From: JANQKX01 sp039028695
GTDB lineage: Bacteria; Pseudomonadota; Alphaproteobacteria; Kiloniellales; Kiloniellaceae
Length of the DNA: 14,123 nucleotides
Reading direction: 5' to 3'
Assembly (NCBI GenBank): GCA_039028695.1
Contig: JBCCHN010000136.1
Location: 1 to 14,123, forward strand
Within the stretch, counting starts at the first letter, position 1; the number at the start of each line of letters is the position of its first letter. The position numbers and the translations under genes were made by a program. This document shows positions 6,983 through 13,840 of this stretch, one piece after another. The notes under the pieces are model-generated. The model had not been told where the DNA came from, did no database searches, and saw only the letters and a program-made list of their open reading frames with translations.

Positions 6983-7010
6983 GCCGTTCCGGCGGACTTC
7001 CACACGGAAG
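6983..7010 (+). promoter_or_regulatory. Hairpins covering the Shine-Dalgarno region of the DUF1062 gene
   Basis: GCCG/CGGC (6983-6986 with 6990-6993) is followed by CTTCC/GGAAG (6997-7001 with 7006-7010, 4-base loop). The GGAAG strand is the only Shine-Dalgarno-like sequence before the ATG at 7022, about 11 bases from it. The ribosome site would therefore be closed when the hairpin forms. Together with the terminator just upstream this could be translational control. Confidence 0.35.
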
Positions 7011-7021
7011 ACCCCACCGGC

Positions 7022-7666
7022 ATGTGCAACCGCAAATCCGTCCTTTGGACGATCACGCCCCACTTCCCGCCCCGGCCTATCCTCTTTTGCCGTAATTGTA
7101 ATGACAAACGCCCCTTTCAGAGCAGCCAAAAGTTCAGGCTCAATGCCCAAGGCAAACGCCTGGACGCTTGGCTTATCTATCGCTGCCTGTCCTGCGGGAC
7201 TCGTTGGAACCGACCCATCATCGAACGGGGCTTCCTTTACAAGATACCGGGCGACCAGCTGCAGGCCTTACAATCCAACGATTCAGGTTTGGCCAACTCG
7301 ATTGCCCTCGACCTGCATGGCCTCAAACGTCACACCAGTCAAATTGTTCAGTCCCCAGAAATCGCGGTCAAAAAAGACCTTTTGTCCGGCGGCCCCGAGC
7401 CTTGGAACCGCCTTCAAATACACCTCGCCGTCCAAGGCCCAGCCACCATCAGGCTCGATCGTCTATTGGCAACTCAGCTAAGCCTGTCACGCGGTCAGAT
7501 TCAGAAATGGATCAAAACCACACGACTGAGCCTTGCTGGACACGGGTCCCGCCCCTTCAAGCGAATCGCCCAAGATGGTAGCGTTGTCCAATTGGAGCTC
7601 GACGACTCTACCGACTCCCGAAATCTGGTCCGCCGCGCGATTGGAAGTGTCGACAACCAAGAGTAA
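7022..7666 (+). CDS. DUF1062 domain protein with zinc ribbon and S4-like C-terminus
   Basis: A 214-residue protein matching DUF1062. It has an N-terminal VLWTITP strand and CRNC (Cys23, Cys26). A conserved FQSSQKFRLNAQGKRLDAWL segment (about 32-51) and CLSC (Cys55, Cys58) with a following TRWN and IIERG complete the domain. The four cysteines form a probable zinc ribbon. Residues about 143-195 read RLDRLLATQLSLSRGQIQKW then a basic stretch and an IAQDGSVVQLEL strand, which resembles an S4 RNA-binding domain. A nucleic-acid-binding, perhaps RNA- or ribosome-related, role is inferred from this; no function is established to my knowledge. The ATG is the plausible start because VLWTITP is the family's usual N-terminus. 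The only ribosome site is within a hairpin. The HIT gene begins 106 bases downstream. Confidence 0.8.
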   Translation: MCNRKSVLWTITPHFPPRPILFCRNCNDKRPFQSSQKFRLNAQGKRLDAWLIYRCLSCGTRWNRPIIERGFLYKIPGDQLQALQSNDSGLANSIALDLHGLKRHTSQIVQSPEIAVKKDLLSGGPEPWNRLQIHLAVQGPATIRLDRLLATQLSLSRGQIQKWIKTTRLSLAGHGSRPFKRIAQDGSVVQLELDDSTDSRNLVRRAIGSVDNQE

Positions 7667-7750
7667 GAAGGTGCTCCTTTCAAGTAACCGGCAACGATTC
7701 GGTACAGGGCTTCTCATTTCCCATGAAAGTCGCGATTATAGGGATGCGAG

Positions 7751-7763
7751 GATTCTAGGAATC
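7751..7763. repeat. Short perfect inverted repeat before the HIT gene
   Basis: GATTC (7751-7755) and GAATC (7759-7763) flank TAG. The repeat includes the AGGA at 7757-7760, the only Shine-Dalgarno-like sequence before the HIT start at 7773. TATAGG (7737-7742) nearby could be a -10 box, without a clear -35. It may be an operator or a weak hairpin, or chance. Confidence 0.25.
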
Positions 7764-7772
7764 ATAACGAAC

Positions 7773-8219
7773 ATGACCGACACAACAGATTTTCAGCTCC
7801 ATCCAAAGCTCAATGAAGATTGTCATCGCGTCGCCGACTGGCCCCTTTGCCGGGTCTTGTTGGCGAAAGATGCCACCTACCCCTGGCTTATCCTGGTGCC
7901 TCGGCGTGACGGCTTGCGTGATTTCCATAACCTGGAAGGCCCCGACCTGGCCCAAGCCGCCTCCGAAATGGTCTGGGCCTCGCAAGCCCTGGAGCAGATC
8001 TTTCAGCCCCATAAAATGAATGTTGCGGCTTTGGGCAACCAGGTGCCCCAACTCCACGTGCATGTAATCGCCCGCTTCGAGACGGACCCGGCTTGGCCCG
8101 GTCCCATCTGGGGCGTCGTGCCGCCAAGAGACTATTCAGCGGACGCCCTCCAGGAACGGCTGAGCACACTGCAAAAAGCCTTCGGCACCGTCGCAACTGG
8201 TGCGCCAGTGGCACCGTGA
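7773..8219 (+). CDS. HIT family nucleotide hydrolase/transferase-like protein
   Basis: From the ATG at 7773 this is a 148-residue HIT-superfamily protein. The histidine triad is in VPQLHVHVIARF (about 91-102): the first position is Gln93, then His95 (expected nucleophile) and His97. The preceding LILVPRR (39-45) and MNVAALGNQ (82-90) strands fit the fold. A Gln at the first triad position is, as I recall, common in this proteobacterial subgroup. HIT proteins hydrolyse dinucleoside polyphosphates or AMP-linked conjugates. The frame stays open upstream to 7533, but that part overlaps the DUF1062 gene and is not HIT-like, so the shorter start is chosen. The stop TGA at 8217 overlaps a GTG (8216) in the helicase frame, so coupling with the repair genes is possible. 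Confidence 0.85.
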   Translation: MTDTTDFQLHPKLNEDCHRVADWPLCRVLLAKDATYPWLILVPRRDGLRDFHNLEGPDLAQAASEMVWASQALEQIFQPHKMNVAALGNQVPQLHVHVIARFETDPAWPGPIWGVVPPRDYSADALQERLSTLQKAFGTVATGAPVAP

Positions 8220-8251
8220 GGCCGGCCGCGGAAAAAGAATTCCCGTCGTCA

Positions 8252-10720
8252 ATGGAAGCTCCCCTGCCCCATCCCTTTGCAGACTGGTTCGCGACGCGGG
8301 GCTGGGACCCTCACGCTCACCAGTTGGACATGTTGGCCGCTGCCCGGGCGGGCCAGTCGGCCCTGCTTATCGCCCCCACCGGGGCTGGCAAAACCCTAGC
8401 CGGCTTCCTGCCGAGCCTGATCGACCTGGCCGAACGGCCCCAAGCCGCGTTGCACACCCTTTACATCTCGCCTTTAAAGGCCTTGGCTGTGGACGTGCAA
8501 CGCAACCTGATTGGCCCGGTCGAGGAGATGGACCTGGCCATCACCAGCGAGACCCGGACCGGCGACACTCCCCAGGGCAAGCGCCAGCGTCAGCGGCGCA
8601 GTCCTCCGCAAATTCTGCTTACCACGCCCGAATCCCTTGCCTTGCTGCTCTCTTATTACGATGCGGCCAAGGTCTTCGCCCACTTAAAATGCGTCATCGT
8701 GGACGAACTCCACGCCCTGTCTGACATCAAGCGCGGGCATTTGCTGGCCCTTGGCCTCGCCCGTTTGGCGAGCTTGGCACCGGGCTGCCGGCGGGTTGGC
8801 CTGTCCGCCAGCGTGCACGATCCGGCGCGTCTGACCGCTTGGCTCTCAACAACACCCCAAGAGCCAAAAGACGTGCGCCTGATCCAGGGTCGGGCCGGAG
8901 CCCAGGCCAAGATCGAGATCCTCACCACGCGCGAACGCCTGCCCTGGTCGGGGCACATGGCCGTGCATGCCCTGGGCGAGGTTTATCAGCGCCTGAAAAA
9001 GCATCGTACCGCCCTGGTTTTTGTGAACACCCGCGCCCAGGCCGAGATCGTGTTCCAGGAACTTTGGCGCCTCAACGACGACGGGCTGGCCATCGCCCTC
9101 CACCACGGCAGCTTGGCCGTGGAACAGCGCCGCCGGGTGGAGGCCGCCATGGCCCGCGGCGACTTAAACGCGGTGGTCGCCACTTCTAGTCTGGATTTGG
9201 GAATTGACTGGGCCGCCGTCGACCTGGTCATACAAGTCGGCGCCCCCAAGGGGTCCTCACGCCTTCTGCAGCGCATCGGCCGCGCCAACCATCGCCTGGA
9301 CCAGCCCAGCGAAGCTTTGCTGGTGCCCGCCAATCGCTTCGAGGTGCTGGAGTGCCGCGCCGCCGTGGAAGCCGTCCGTGCCCATAGTTTGGACGGCGAG
9401 CCGGAAAACCCGGGCGGCTTGGATGTCTTGGCGCAGCATATCCTTGGGACCGCCTGTGCCGGCCCCTTCGACAAGGATCGGCTCTATGGGGAAATCATGC
9501 AGGCTTACCCCTACCGTTCCTTGAGCCGGTCGGATTATGATGCCACCTTGAACTTCGTTGCGAACGGCGGTTACGCCTTGCGCGCTTACGAGCGCTATCG
9601 CCGCCTGGTAACGGACAAGAACGGGCATTATCGTGTTGCCTCCATCGCCCACGTGCGGCGCTACCGGTCAAACGTCGGGACCATCGTTGAAGCGCCCCGA
9701 CTGAAAGTCCGGCTGCGCGGCGGGCGTTATCTGGGCGAGGTGGAGGAGTATTTTGCCAACGGACTGACCCCGGGAGATGCTTTTATCTTCGCGGGTCAAC
9801 TCCTCACCTTTTTGAGTCTGAAAGAGAACACTCTGGTCGTCGCCAGGGCATCGTCAGGTGATCCTCAAGTCCCTGCTTACATGGGCGGCCGCCTGCCCCT
9901 CAGCACCCATTTGGCGGAACGGGTTCGCGCTCTATTGGAGGACCGGGCGGGCTGGTCCGACTTCCCTGAAGCAGTGCAGGAATGGCTGAACCTGCAGCAC
10001 TGGGCTTCGGTCCTGCCGCCCGCCAACGGGCTGTTGGTAGAAACCTTCCCTCGGGGCGAGCGGGGCGCGGAAAAAGCCTTTCTCGTGGCTTATTGCTTTG
10101 AGGGCCGCAACGCCCATCAGACCCTGGGCATGCTGCTCACCAAGCGCATGGAACGAGCCGGCTACGGCCCCTTGGGCTTCGTCGCCACCGACTATGTGAT
10201 TGCCGTTTGGAGCTTGAAGCAAGTAACTGATGTGGATGTGCTTTTTGACGAGGACATGCTGGGCGACGACTTGGAAGAATGGATGGCGGAGTCCTCCATG
10301 CTGCGCCGCACCTTCCGCAACGTGGCGGTGATCGCCGGCCTGATCGAGCAGCGCAGCGCCGGCAAGGACAAGTCGGGCCGTCAGGTGACCTTTAGCGCCG
10401 ATCTTATTTACGATGTCTTGCGCCGCCACGAGCCGGACCACATCCTGCTGCGCGCCACCCGCCAGGACGCGGCAGGGGGCCTGACCGATATCGGCCGCTT
10501 GTCCGCCATGCTGGCGCGCATCAAGGGCAAAATTCGCCACCGGCCCTTAGATCAGGTTTCTCCACTGGCGGTGCCGATCCTTTTGGAAATCGGCAAGGAA
10601 CAGGTTTATGGCGCCGCCATGGACGAACTGCTTGACGAGGGCGCCCAAGCCCTTATTCAGGAAGTAACAAAAGCCACCAGCCCGAATCGGAATCCCCAAC
10701 AAGGTAACCTGCCCCTATGA
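8252..10720 (+). CDS. Ligase-associated DNA damage response DEXH-box helicase (Lhr-like)
   Basis: An 822-residue (from 8252) superfamily 2 helicase of the Lhr type, with the length and layout of the ligase-associated subgroup (TIGR04121). Seen in order are Walker A APTGAGKT (Lys47), LYISPLKALAVDV (motif Ia), TTPESL, DELH (151-154, motif II), GLSAS (motif III, Ser in place of the usual Thr of SAT), ALVFVNTRAQAE (motif IV), ATSSLDLGID (motif V) and QRIGRANHR (340-348, motif VI). The long Lhr-specific C-terminal region follows. It probably unwinds DNA or RNA-DNA duplexes in repair alongside an ATP-dependent ligase. The start is uncertain. ATG 8252 puts FADWFATRGW near the N-terminus, where homologues usually begin. 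GTG 8216 overlaps the HIT stop as GTGA. The open frame to 8093 overlaps HIT and is unlikely. It overlaps pdeM by ATGA. Confidence 0.9.
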   Translation: MEAPLPHPFADWFATRGWDPHAHQLDMLAAARAGQSALLIAPTGAGKTLAGFLPSLIDLAERPQAALHTLYISPLKALAVDVQRNLIGPVEEMDLAITSETRTGDTPQGKRQRQRRSPPQILLTTPESLALLLSYYDAAKVFAHLKCVIVDELHALSDIKRGHLLALGLARLASLAPGCRRVGLSASVHDPARLTAWLSTTPQEPKDVRLIQGRAGAQAKIEILTTRERLPWSGHMAVHALGEVYQRLKKHRTALVFVNTRAQAEIVFQELWRLNDDGLAIALHHGSLAVEQRRRVEAAMARGDLNAVVATSSLDLGIDWAAVDLVIQVGAPKGSSRLLQRIGRANHRLDQPSEALLVPANRFEVLECRAAVEAVRAHSLDGEPENPGGLDVLAQHILGTACAGPFDKDRLYGEIMQAYPYRSLSRSDYDATLNFVANGGYALRAYERYRRLVTDKNGHYRVASIAHVRRYRSNVGTIVEAPRLKVRLRGGRYLGEVEEYFANGLTPGDAFIFAGQLLTFLSLKENTLVVARASSGDPQVPAYMGGRLPLSTHLAERVRALLEDRAGWSDFPEAVQEWLNLQHWASVLPPANGLLVETFPRGERGAEKAFLVAYCFEGRNAHQTLGMLLTKRMERAGYGPLGFVATDYVIAVWSLKQVTDVDVLFDEDMLGDDLEEWMAESSMLRRTFRNVAVIAGLIEQRSAGKDKSGRQVTFSADLIYDVLRRHEPDHILLRATRQDAAGGLTDIGRLSAMLARIKGKIRHRPLDQVSPLAVPILLEIGKEQVYGAAMDELLDEGAQALIQEVTKATSPNRNPQQGNLPL

Positions 10721-11421
10721 TATCCGCCGCCGCTCAAATCATCCCGCCGCCCGATCGATTGGTCGTGAATGGGGTCGAGTTGATTGTAGATATTTCCGGT
10801 GCGGTGGTTTGGCCGGAACGCTCCTTGATGATGGTGGCGGACCTGCACCTGGAAAAGGGTTCGGCCTTTGCGGTTCATGGCCGACTGCTGCCGCCGTACG
10901 ACACAAGAACAACTCTCAATAATCTGCTCCAGACAATTGAAAAGTATGAAATAAAGAGCGTTGTTTGTATCGGCGATTCCTTCCATGACGAGCGAGCGGC
11001 CGATCGCCTGTGTCCCGCGGATCAGGATGCATTGCAGGCTCTGACCGGCCGCTGCGATTGGACTTGGATCTGCGGCAACCACGATCCGGCCCCGCCGGAA
11101 AACTGGGGCGGACATGTTGCCGAGGAACTGACACTTGGTCCCCTGACCCTGCGCCATGAAGCAGCGTCTAACTGCGCGAGTGGCGAAATTTCGGGCCATT
11201 ACCATCCCAAAGCGGCGGTGCGGGTGCGCCAGCGACGACTGTCGGGGCGCTGCGCTATCAGTGACGGCCGCCGCATGATCTTGCCGGCTTTCGGCGCCTA
11301 TACCGGCGGGCTAAGCGTTTTGGACTCGGCGATCAGCGATCTTTTTCCCGCGGGATTCGAAGTCCGACTCCTGGGTCGGAATAGCGTCTTTGCCTTTCCC
11401 AAGTCCGCGCTGACGCTCTAA
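10717..11421 (+). CDS. pdeM: Ligase-associated DNA damage response endonuclease PdeM
   Basis: A 234-residue calcineurin-like metallophosphoesterase. The metal motifs are VADLHLEKG (Asp42, His44), GDSFHD (Asp87), GNHD (Asn121, His122) and GHYHPKA (His161, His163). This pattern and the position directly behind the Lhr-like helicase match PdeM (TIGR04123), which in other bacteria accompanies an ATP-dependent DNA ligase, a helicase and an exonuclease in DNA repair. The gene starts at an ATG that overlaps the helicase stop as ATGA, showing translational coupling. A stretch around 10905-10975 is visibly more AT-rich than its surroundings but in frame. The neighbour downstream is on the opposite strand and overlaps its stop by 4 bases. 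No ligase or exonuclease gene is in the window. Confidence 0.9.
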   Translation: MISAAAQIIPPPDRLVVNGVELIVDISGAVVWPERSLMMVADLHLEKGSAFAVHGRLLPPYDTRTTLNNLLQTIEKYEIKSVVCIGDSFHDERAADRLCPADQDALQALTGRCDWTWICGNHDPAPPENWGGHVAEELTLGPLTLRHEAASNCASGEISGHYHPKAAVRVRQRRLSGRCAISDGRRMILPAFGAYTGGLSVLDSAISDLFPAGFEVRLLGRNSVFAFPKSALTL

Positions 11422-12314
11422 TGCCGTTCTTTTAAGTCGGCAATTTCGGCCCGCAAGGCCTTCAATTCTTTTAATATTTCCAAACGCTCATCGTGACTCT
11501 CTTCGGCCCGGGCTTCCAAGGATTCATCCAGCGCGGCTAGATCGGCTTTTTCCTCGGCGTCGTGCTGGCGCTGCATGGCGTCCACCACAATCCCGATGAA
11601 GAGGTTCAAAACCGTGAAGGAGGTTACCAAGATGAACGGCAAAAAGAAGGCCCAGGCAGCGGGATAAACCTCCATCACCGGCCGCACGATCCCCATGGAC
11701 CAGCTTTCCAAGGTCATAATCTGGAAGAGCGAATAGGCGGATTCGGGAATGTTGCCGAACCACTCGGGAAAAGACTCCCCGAAAAGCTTGGTCGCCATGA
11801 CCGAAAAGACGTAAAAGACTAGACTTAAAAGGCCGACGATGGATCCCATGCCGGGGATAGCCGCCAAAAGAGCCGCGACGACCCGGCGCATGGAGGGCAC
11901 CGCCGACACCAGCCGCAAGACCCGCAAAATTCTAAGGGCCCGCAGGACAGATAGCCCCTCCACAGCAGGCACCAAGGCAACGCTCACAACACAAAAATCG
12001 AAAATGTTCCAGGGGTCTTTGTGAAAGCGCCGCCCATAGACGACCAGCTTGGCCACAAGTTCGATCACAAAAATGATAAGGATCAATTTGTCAAACACCC
12101 TTAGGAAACCGCCCACAGAGTCCATGACCTCGGGGCTGGTTTCCAGGCCCAATGTGATCGCGTTAATCACAATTAGGATCGTGATTCCCCGCTGAAAAAG
12201 CAGAGACTCTAAAAAGCCCTGAATTCGGCCACGCCACCCGGTCTGCTGGGGCGCAATGCGGCGCAGGCCGTCATCTGGAATTGGCTTAGTCCCAGTGGGA
12301 GGTTGATCTGACAA
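11418..12314 (-). CDS. Voltage-gated sodium channel, BacNav/NaChBac type (ion transporter)
   Basis: A 298-residue six-segment ion channel subunit. S1 is about 43-60, S2 75-93 and S3 101-117. S4 (120-142) has arginines at every third position, Arg125, 128, 131 and 134, in LRALRILRVLRLVS. S5 is about 152-175. The pore filter is TLESW (201-205), the same signature as NaChBac, so Na+ selectivity is expected. S6 is about 218-245. The tail (about 250-297) is charged with heptad-like Leu and Ala spacing, fitting the tetramerising coiled coil of this family. The start is TTG at 12314 with AAAGGA upstream; there is no ATG before S1. It probably forms a homotetramer in the inner membrane, with roles in pH or Na+ homeostasis or motility known in other bacteria. 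The gene is tail-to-tail with pdeM, overlapping by 4 bases. Confidence 0.92.
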   Translation of the reverse strand: MSDQPPTGTKPIPDDGLRRIAPQQTGWRGRIQGFLESLLFQRGITILIVINAITLGLETSPEVMDSVGGFLRVFDKLILIIFVIELVAKLVVYGRRFHKDPWNIFDFCVVSVALVPAVEGLSVLRALRILRVLRLVSAVPSMRRVVAALLAAIPGMGSIVGLLSLVFYVFSVMATKLFGESFPEWFGNIPESAYSLFQIMTLESWSMGIVRPVMEVYPAAWAFFLPFILVTSFTVLNLFIGIVVDAMQRQHDAEEKADLAALDESLEARAEESHDERLEILKELKALRAEIADLKERH

Positions 12315-12364
12315 ACTCTATTTCCTTTGACTGAAAATTTACCACGAGGCCGGCGGTTGGTGGG

Positions 12365-12392
12365 AAAATAAGACAGCCGACGAAAGGTTCAA
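12365..12392 (-). promoter_or_regulatory. Candidate promoter of the sodium channel gene
   Basis: On the minus strand TTGAAC (12392-12387) and TATTTT (12370-12365) are 16 bases apart, each a four-of-six consensus match. They would place a transcript start near 12358 and a leader of about 45 bases before the TTG start. Confidence 0.4.
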
Positions 12393-12396
12393 GCCC

Positions 12397-12425
12397 AATG
12401 CCCGCTTAGCTTTGTCAAATGCCCG
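12397..12425. repeat. 8-bp direct repeat at two helical turns, candidate operator
   Basis: AATGCCCG occurs exactly at 12397-12404 and 12418-12425, 21 bases apart. The second copy overlaps an inverted repeat ATGCC-CGTC-GGCAT (12419-12432), which sits in the spacer of the plus-strand promoter. The location between two divergent promoters and the 21-base phasing suit a dimeric regulator. Confidence 0.35.
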
Positions 12426-12440
12426 TCGGCATGGCATAAA
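12412..12440 (+). promoter_or_regulatory. Candidate sigma70-type promoter of the exported-protein gene
   Basis: TTGTCA (12412-12417, five of six) and CATAAA (12435-12440, four of six) are separated by exactly 17 bases. A start near 12447 would give a leader of about 35 bases containing the GGAGG ribosome site. CGGTG/CACCG (12443-12447 with 12454-12458, loop CTTTTT) forms a 5-bp hairpin at or next to the predicted 5' end. Confidence 0.5.
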
Positions 12441-12481
12441 AACGGTGCTTTTTCACCGAGTCGATTTGTGCCGGAGGCACC

Positions 12482-12994
12482 ATGAAATCCTATCCACGAC
12501 AGAAAATACTGCGTGCAAGCCTAACCTTCGCGCTCGCGATTGCAGCGCTTGGCGTTCTCGCGGCAAAGGATGCCTTTGCTCAATCTGCGAGCGGAGAGCT
12601 CAAAGGCATTGGACAGGTTAAGGTCTTTGTGACCGATGTGAACCAATTCAGTACATCCTGCGACTTGGATCGAGCCTCCATACAGCAGGCTTTTGTCGAA
12701 CCTTTGTCTGAAAAGGGCCTCAAGATCGCGGAGTCATCCGCTTATTGGGTTGTGATCCGCGCCACCACCGTCGCAAGCGACAGCCGTGGCTGCCTGACCT
12801 CCATCGACGCCACTGTTTTGCAAAACACCAAATATTTCAACCAAGCCACCAAAGAAGAACGCGTCGGGCGCATCCAGCATTGGTACCGTGGCGGCCTCCA
12901 CTTCTCCGACCGGGATGATCACCGAGATATTATCAACGACGCTTTTCGCACTCTCGGCGCCGGCCTGGCCCAGGATTGGGCGGGCGATCAATAG
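12482..12994 (+). CDS. Hypothetical exported protein
   Basis: A 170-residue protein I cannot assign to a family. The N-terminus is a clear Sec signal peptide: basic residues (Lys2, Arg6, Lys8, Arg11), a hydrophobic core (about 13-27) and a probable signal peptidase I site after AFA (31-33). The mature part is about 137 residues with two cysteines (Cys60, Cys104) that could form a periplasmic disulfide, no lipobox and no further membrane segment. The start is well supported by GGAGG (12473-12477) 4 bases before the ATG and by a promoter-like pair upstream. It is divergent from the sodium channel gene. The LOG gene follows after 12 bases, so the two are probably co-transcribed although their products act in different compartments. 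Confidence 0.75.
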   Translation: MKSYPRQKILRASLTFALAIAALGVLAAKDAFAQSASGELKGIGQVKVFVTDVNQFSTSCDLDRASIQQAFVEPLSEKGLKIAESSAYWVVIRATTVASDSRGCLTSIDATVLQNTKYFNQATKEERVGRIQHWYRGGLHFSDRDDHRDIINDAFRTLGAGLAQDWAGDQ

Positions 12995-13006
12995 GGACCC
13001 TGACAC

Positions 13007-13840
13007 TTGAGCGACAGCCGTAAAGTTCTCAAAACACCGGACAAAGCCTATACCAACGCGGATTTTCTCCACACGCCAGAGGCTCGCGCCCTGCGGATCC
13101 TCGCTGAGTATATGGAACCCAATAACCGTTTCTCCCACTATAAAATCGACGACACCATCGTCTTTTTTGGCTCGGCAAGGATCAAATCCAGGGAAACAGC
13201 AACGGCAAATTTAGCTGAGGCAAGAAATCAAAAGGCGCCATCCGACGAGATCGCCCGGCTGGAGCGCCAGCTGGAGCTCTCCCGCTTTTACGAAGATACC
13301 CGCGAGCTGGCCGGCCGCCTCACCGAATGGTCAAAAGGCCTGGATTCTAGCGACCGGCGTTTTGTGGTCTGCAGCGGCGGCGGCCCGGGCATTATGGAGG
13401 CCGCCAATCGGGGCGCCTCGGAAGCCAAAGGCCTGAACATTGGCCTCAACATTTCGTTGCCTTTCGAGCAAATCGATAACCCCTATATCAGCAGAGAACT
13501 GAACTTTCAGTTCCACTACTTTTTTATGCGCAAATATTGGTTCGCCTATTTGGCCAAGGCGATGGTGGTCATGCCCGGCGGGTTCGGTACTTTGGACGAA
13601 CTCTTCGAGTGTTTGACCCTGATCCAAACAGGCAAGATCACCAAGCACATGCCGGTGGTTCTCTTTGGCAAGCACTATTGGTCAGAAGTGATAAATTTCA
13701 AAATCTTGGAGGACTATGGCACCATATCGCCTGAAGACGACAACCTGTTTTTCAAGACCGATTCGGTTGAGGAAGCCTACCAATTCATCACCGAACAATT
13801 GACCAGCCATGCCATCGACAAACCGGGCGCCAGCCTGTAA
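13007..13840 (+). CDS. LOG family protein, TIGR00730-type Rossmann-fold phosphoribohydrolase
   Basis: A 277-residue LOG-family protein (often mislabelled lysine decarboxylase). Key motifs are TIVFFGSARI (50-59), VVCSGGGPGIMEAAN (120-134), FFMRK (172-176) and PGGFGTLDE (190-198). The last one with the upstream Arg-Lys is the signature of cytokinin-activating and nucleoside 5'-monophosphate phosphoribohydrolases, which release the base from a nucleotide. A Lys/Arg/Glu-rich insertion (about 60-105) is helical and matches the longer group of this family. The start appears to be TTG at 13007, with AGGGA (12993-12997) 9 bases upstream; the first ATG (13112) would remove 35 residues of the conserved N-terminal region. 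Plant-type hormone production cannot be inferred; a housekeeping nucleotide-salvage role is just as likely. Confidence 0.88.
   Translation: MSDSRKVLKTPDKAYTNADFLHTPEARALRILAEYMEPNNRFSHYKIDDTIVFFGSARIKSRETATANLAEARNQKAPSDEIARLERQLELSRFYEDTRELAGRLTEWSKGLDSSDRRFVVCSGGGPGIMEAANRGASEAKGLNIGLNISLPFEQIDNPYISRELNFQFHYFFMRKYWFAYLAKAMVVMPGGFGTLDELFECLTLIQTGKITKHMPVVLFGKHYWSEVINFKILEDYGTISPEDDNLFFKTDSVEEAYQFITEQLTSHAIDKPGASL

Larger units (their letters stand above)
6637..7021. other. Gene-free structured intergenic region
   Basis: No reading frame here resembles a protein; the open frames are extensions of frames opposite or out of phase with the enolase-superfamily gene. The first 200 bases (6637-6838) show only a weak TGCCA/TGGCA pair just after the stop. 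From 6839 on the region holds a TAAAAT box, a chain of hairpins, an intrinsic terminator, and a hairpin over the ribosome site of the next gene; these are listed separately. Confidence 0.7.

Noticed and set aside
7533..7772. N-terminal extension of the HIT protein
   Set aside because: It overlaps the DUF1062 coding region out of frame and is not HIT-like; ATG 7773 gives a normal-length HIT protein.
12327..12355. TTGACT in the divergent region as a plus-strand -35
   Set aside because: The sequence 16-18 bases downstream is GC-rich with no -10 element.
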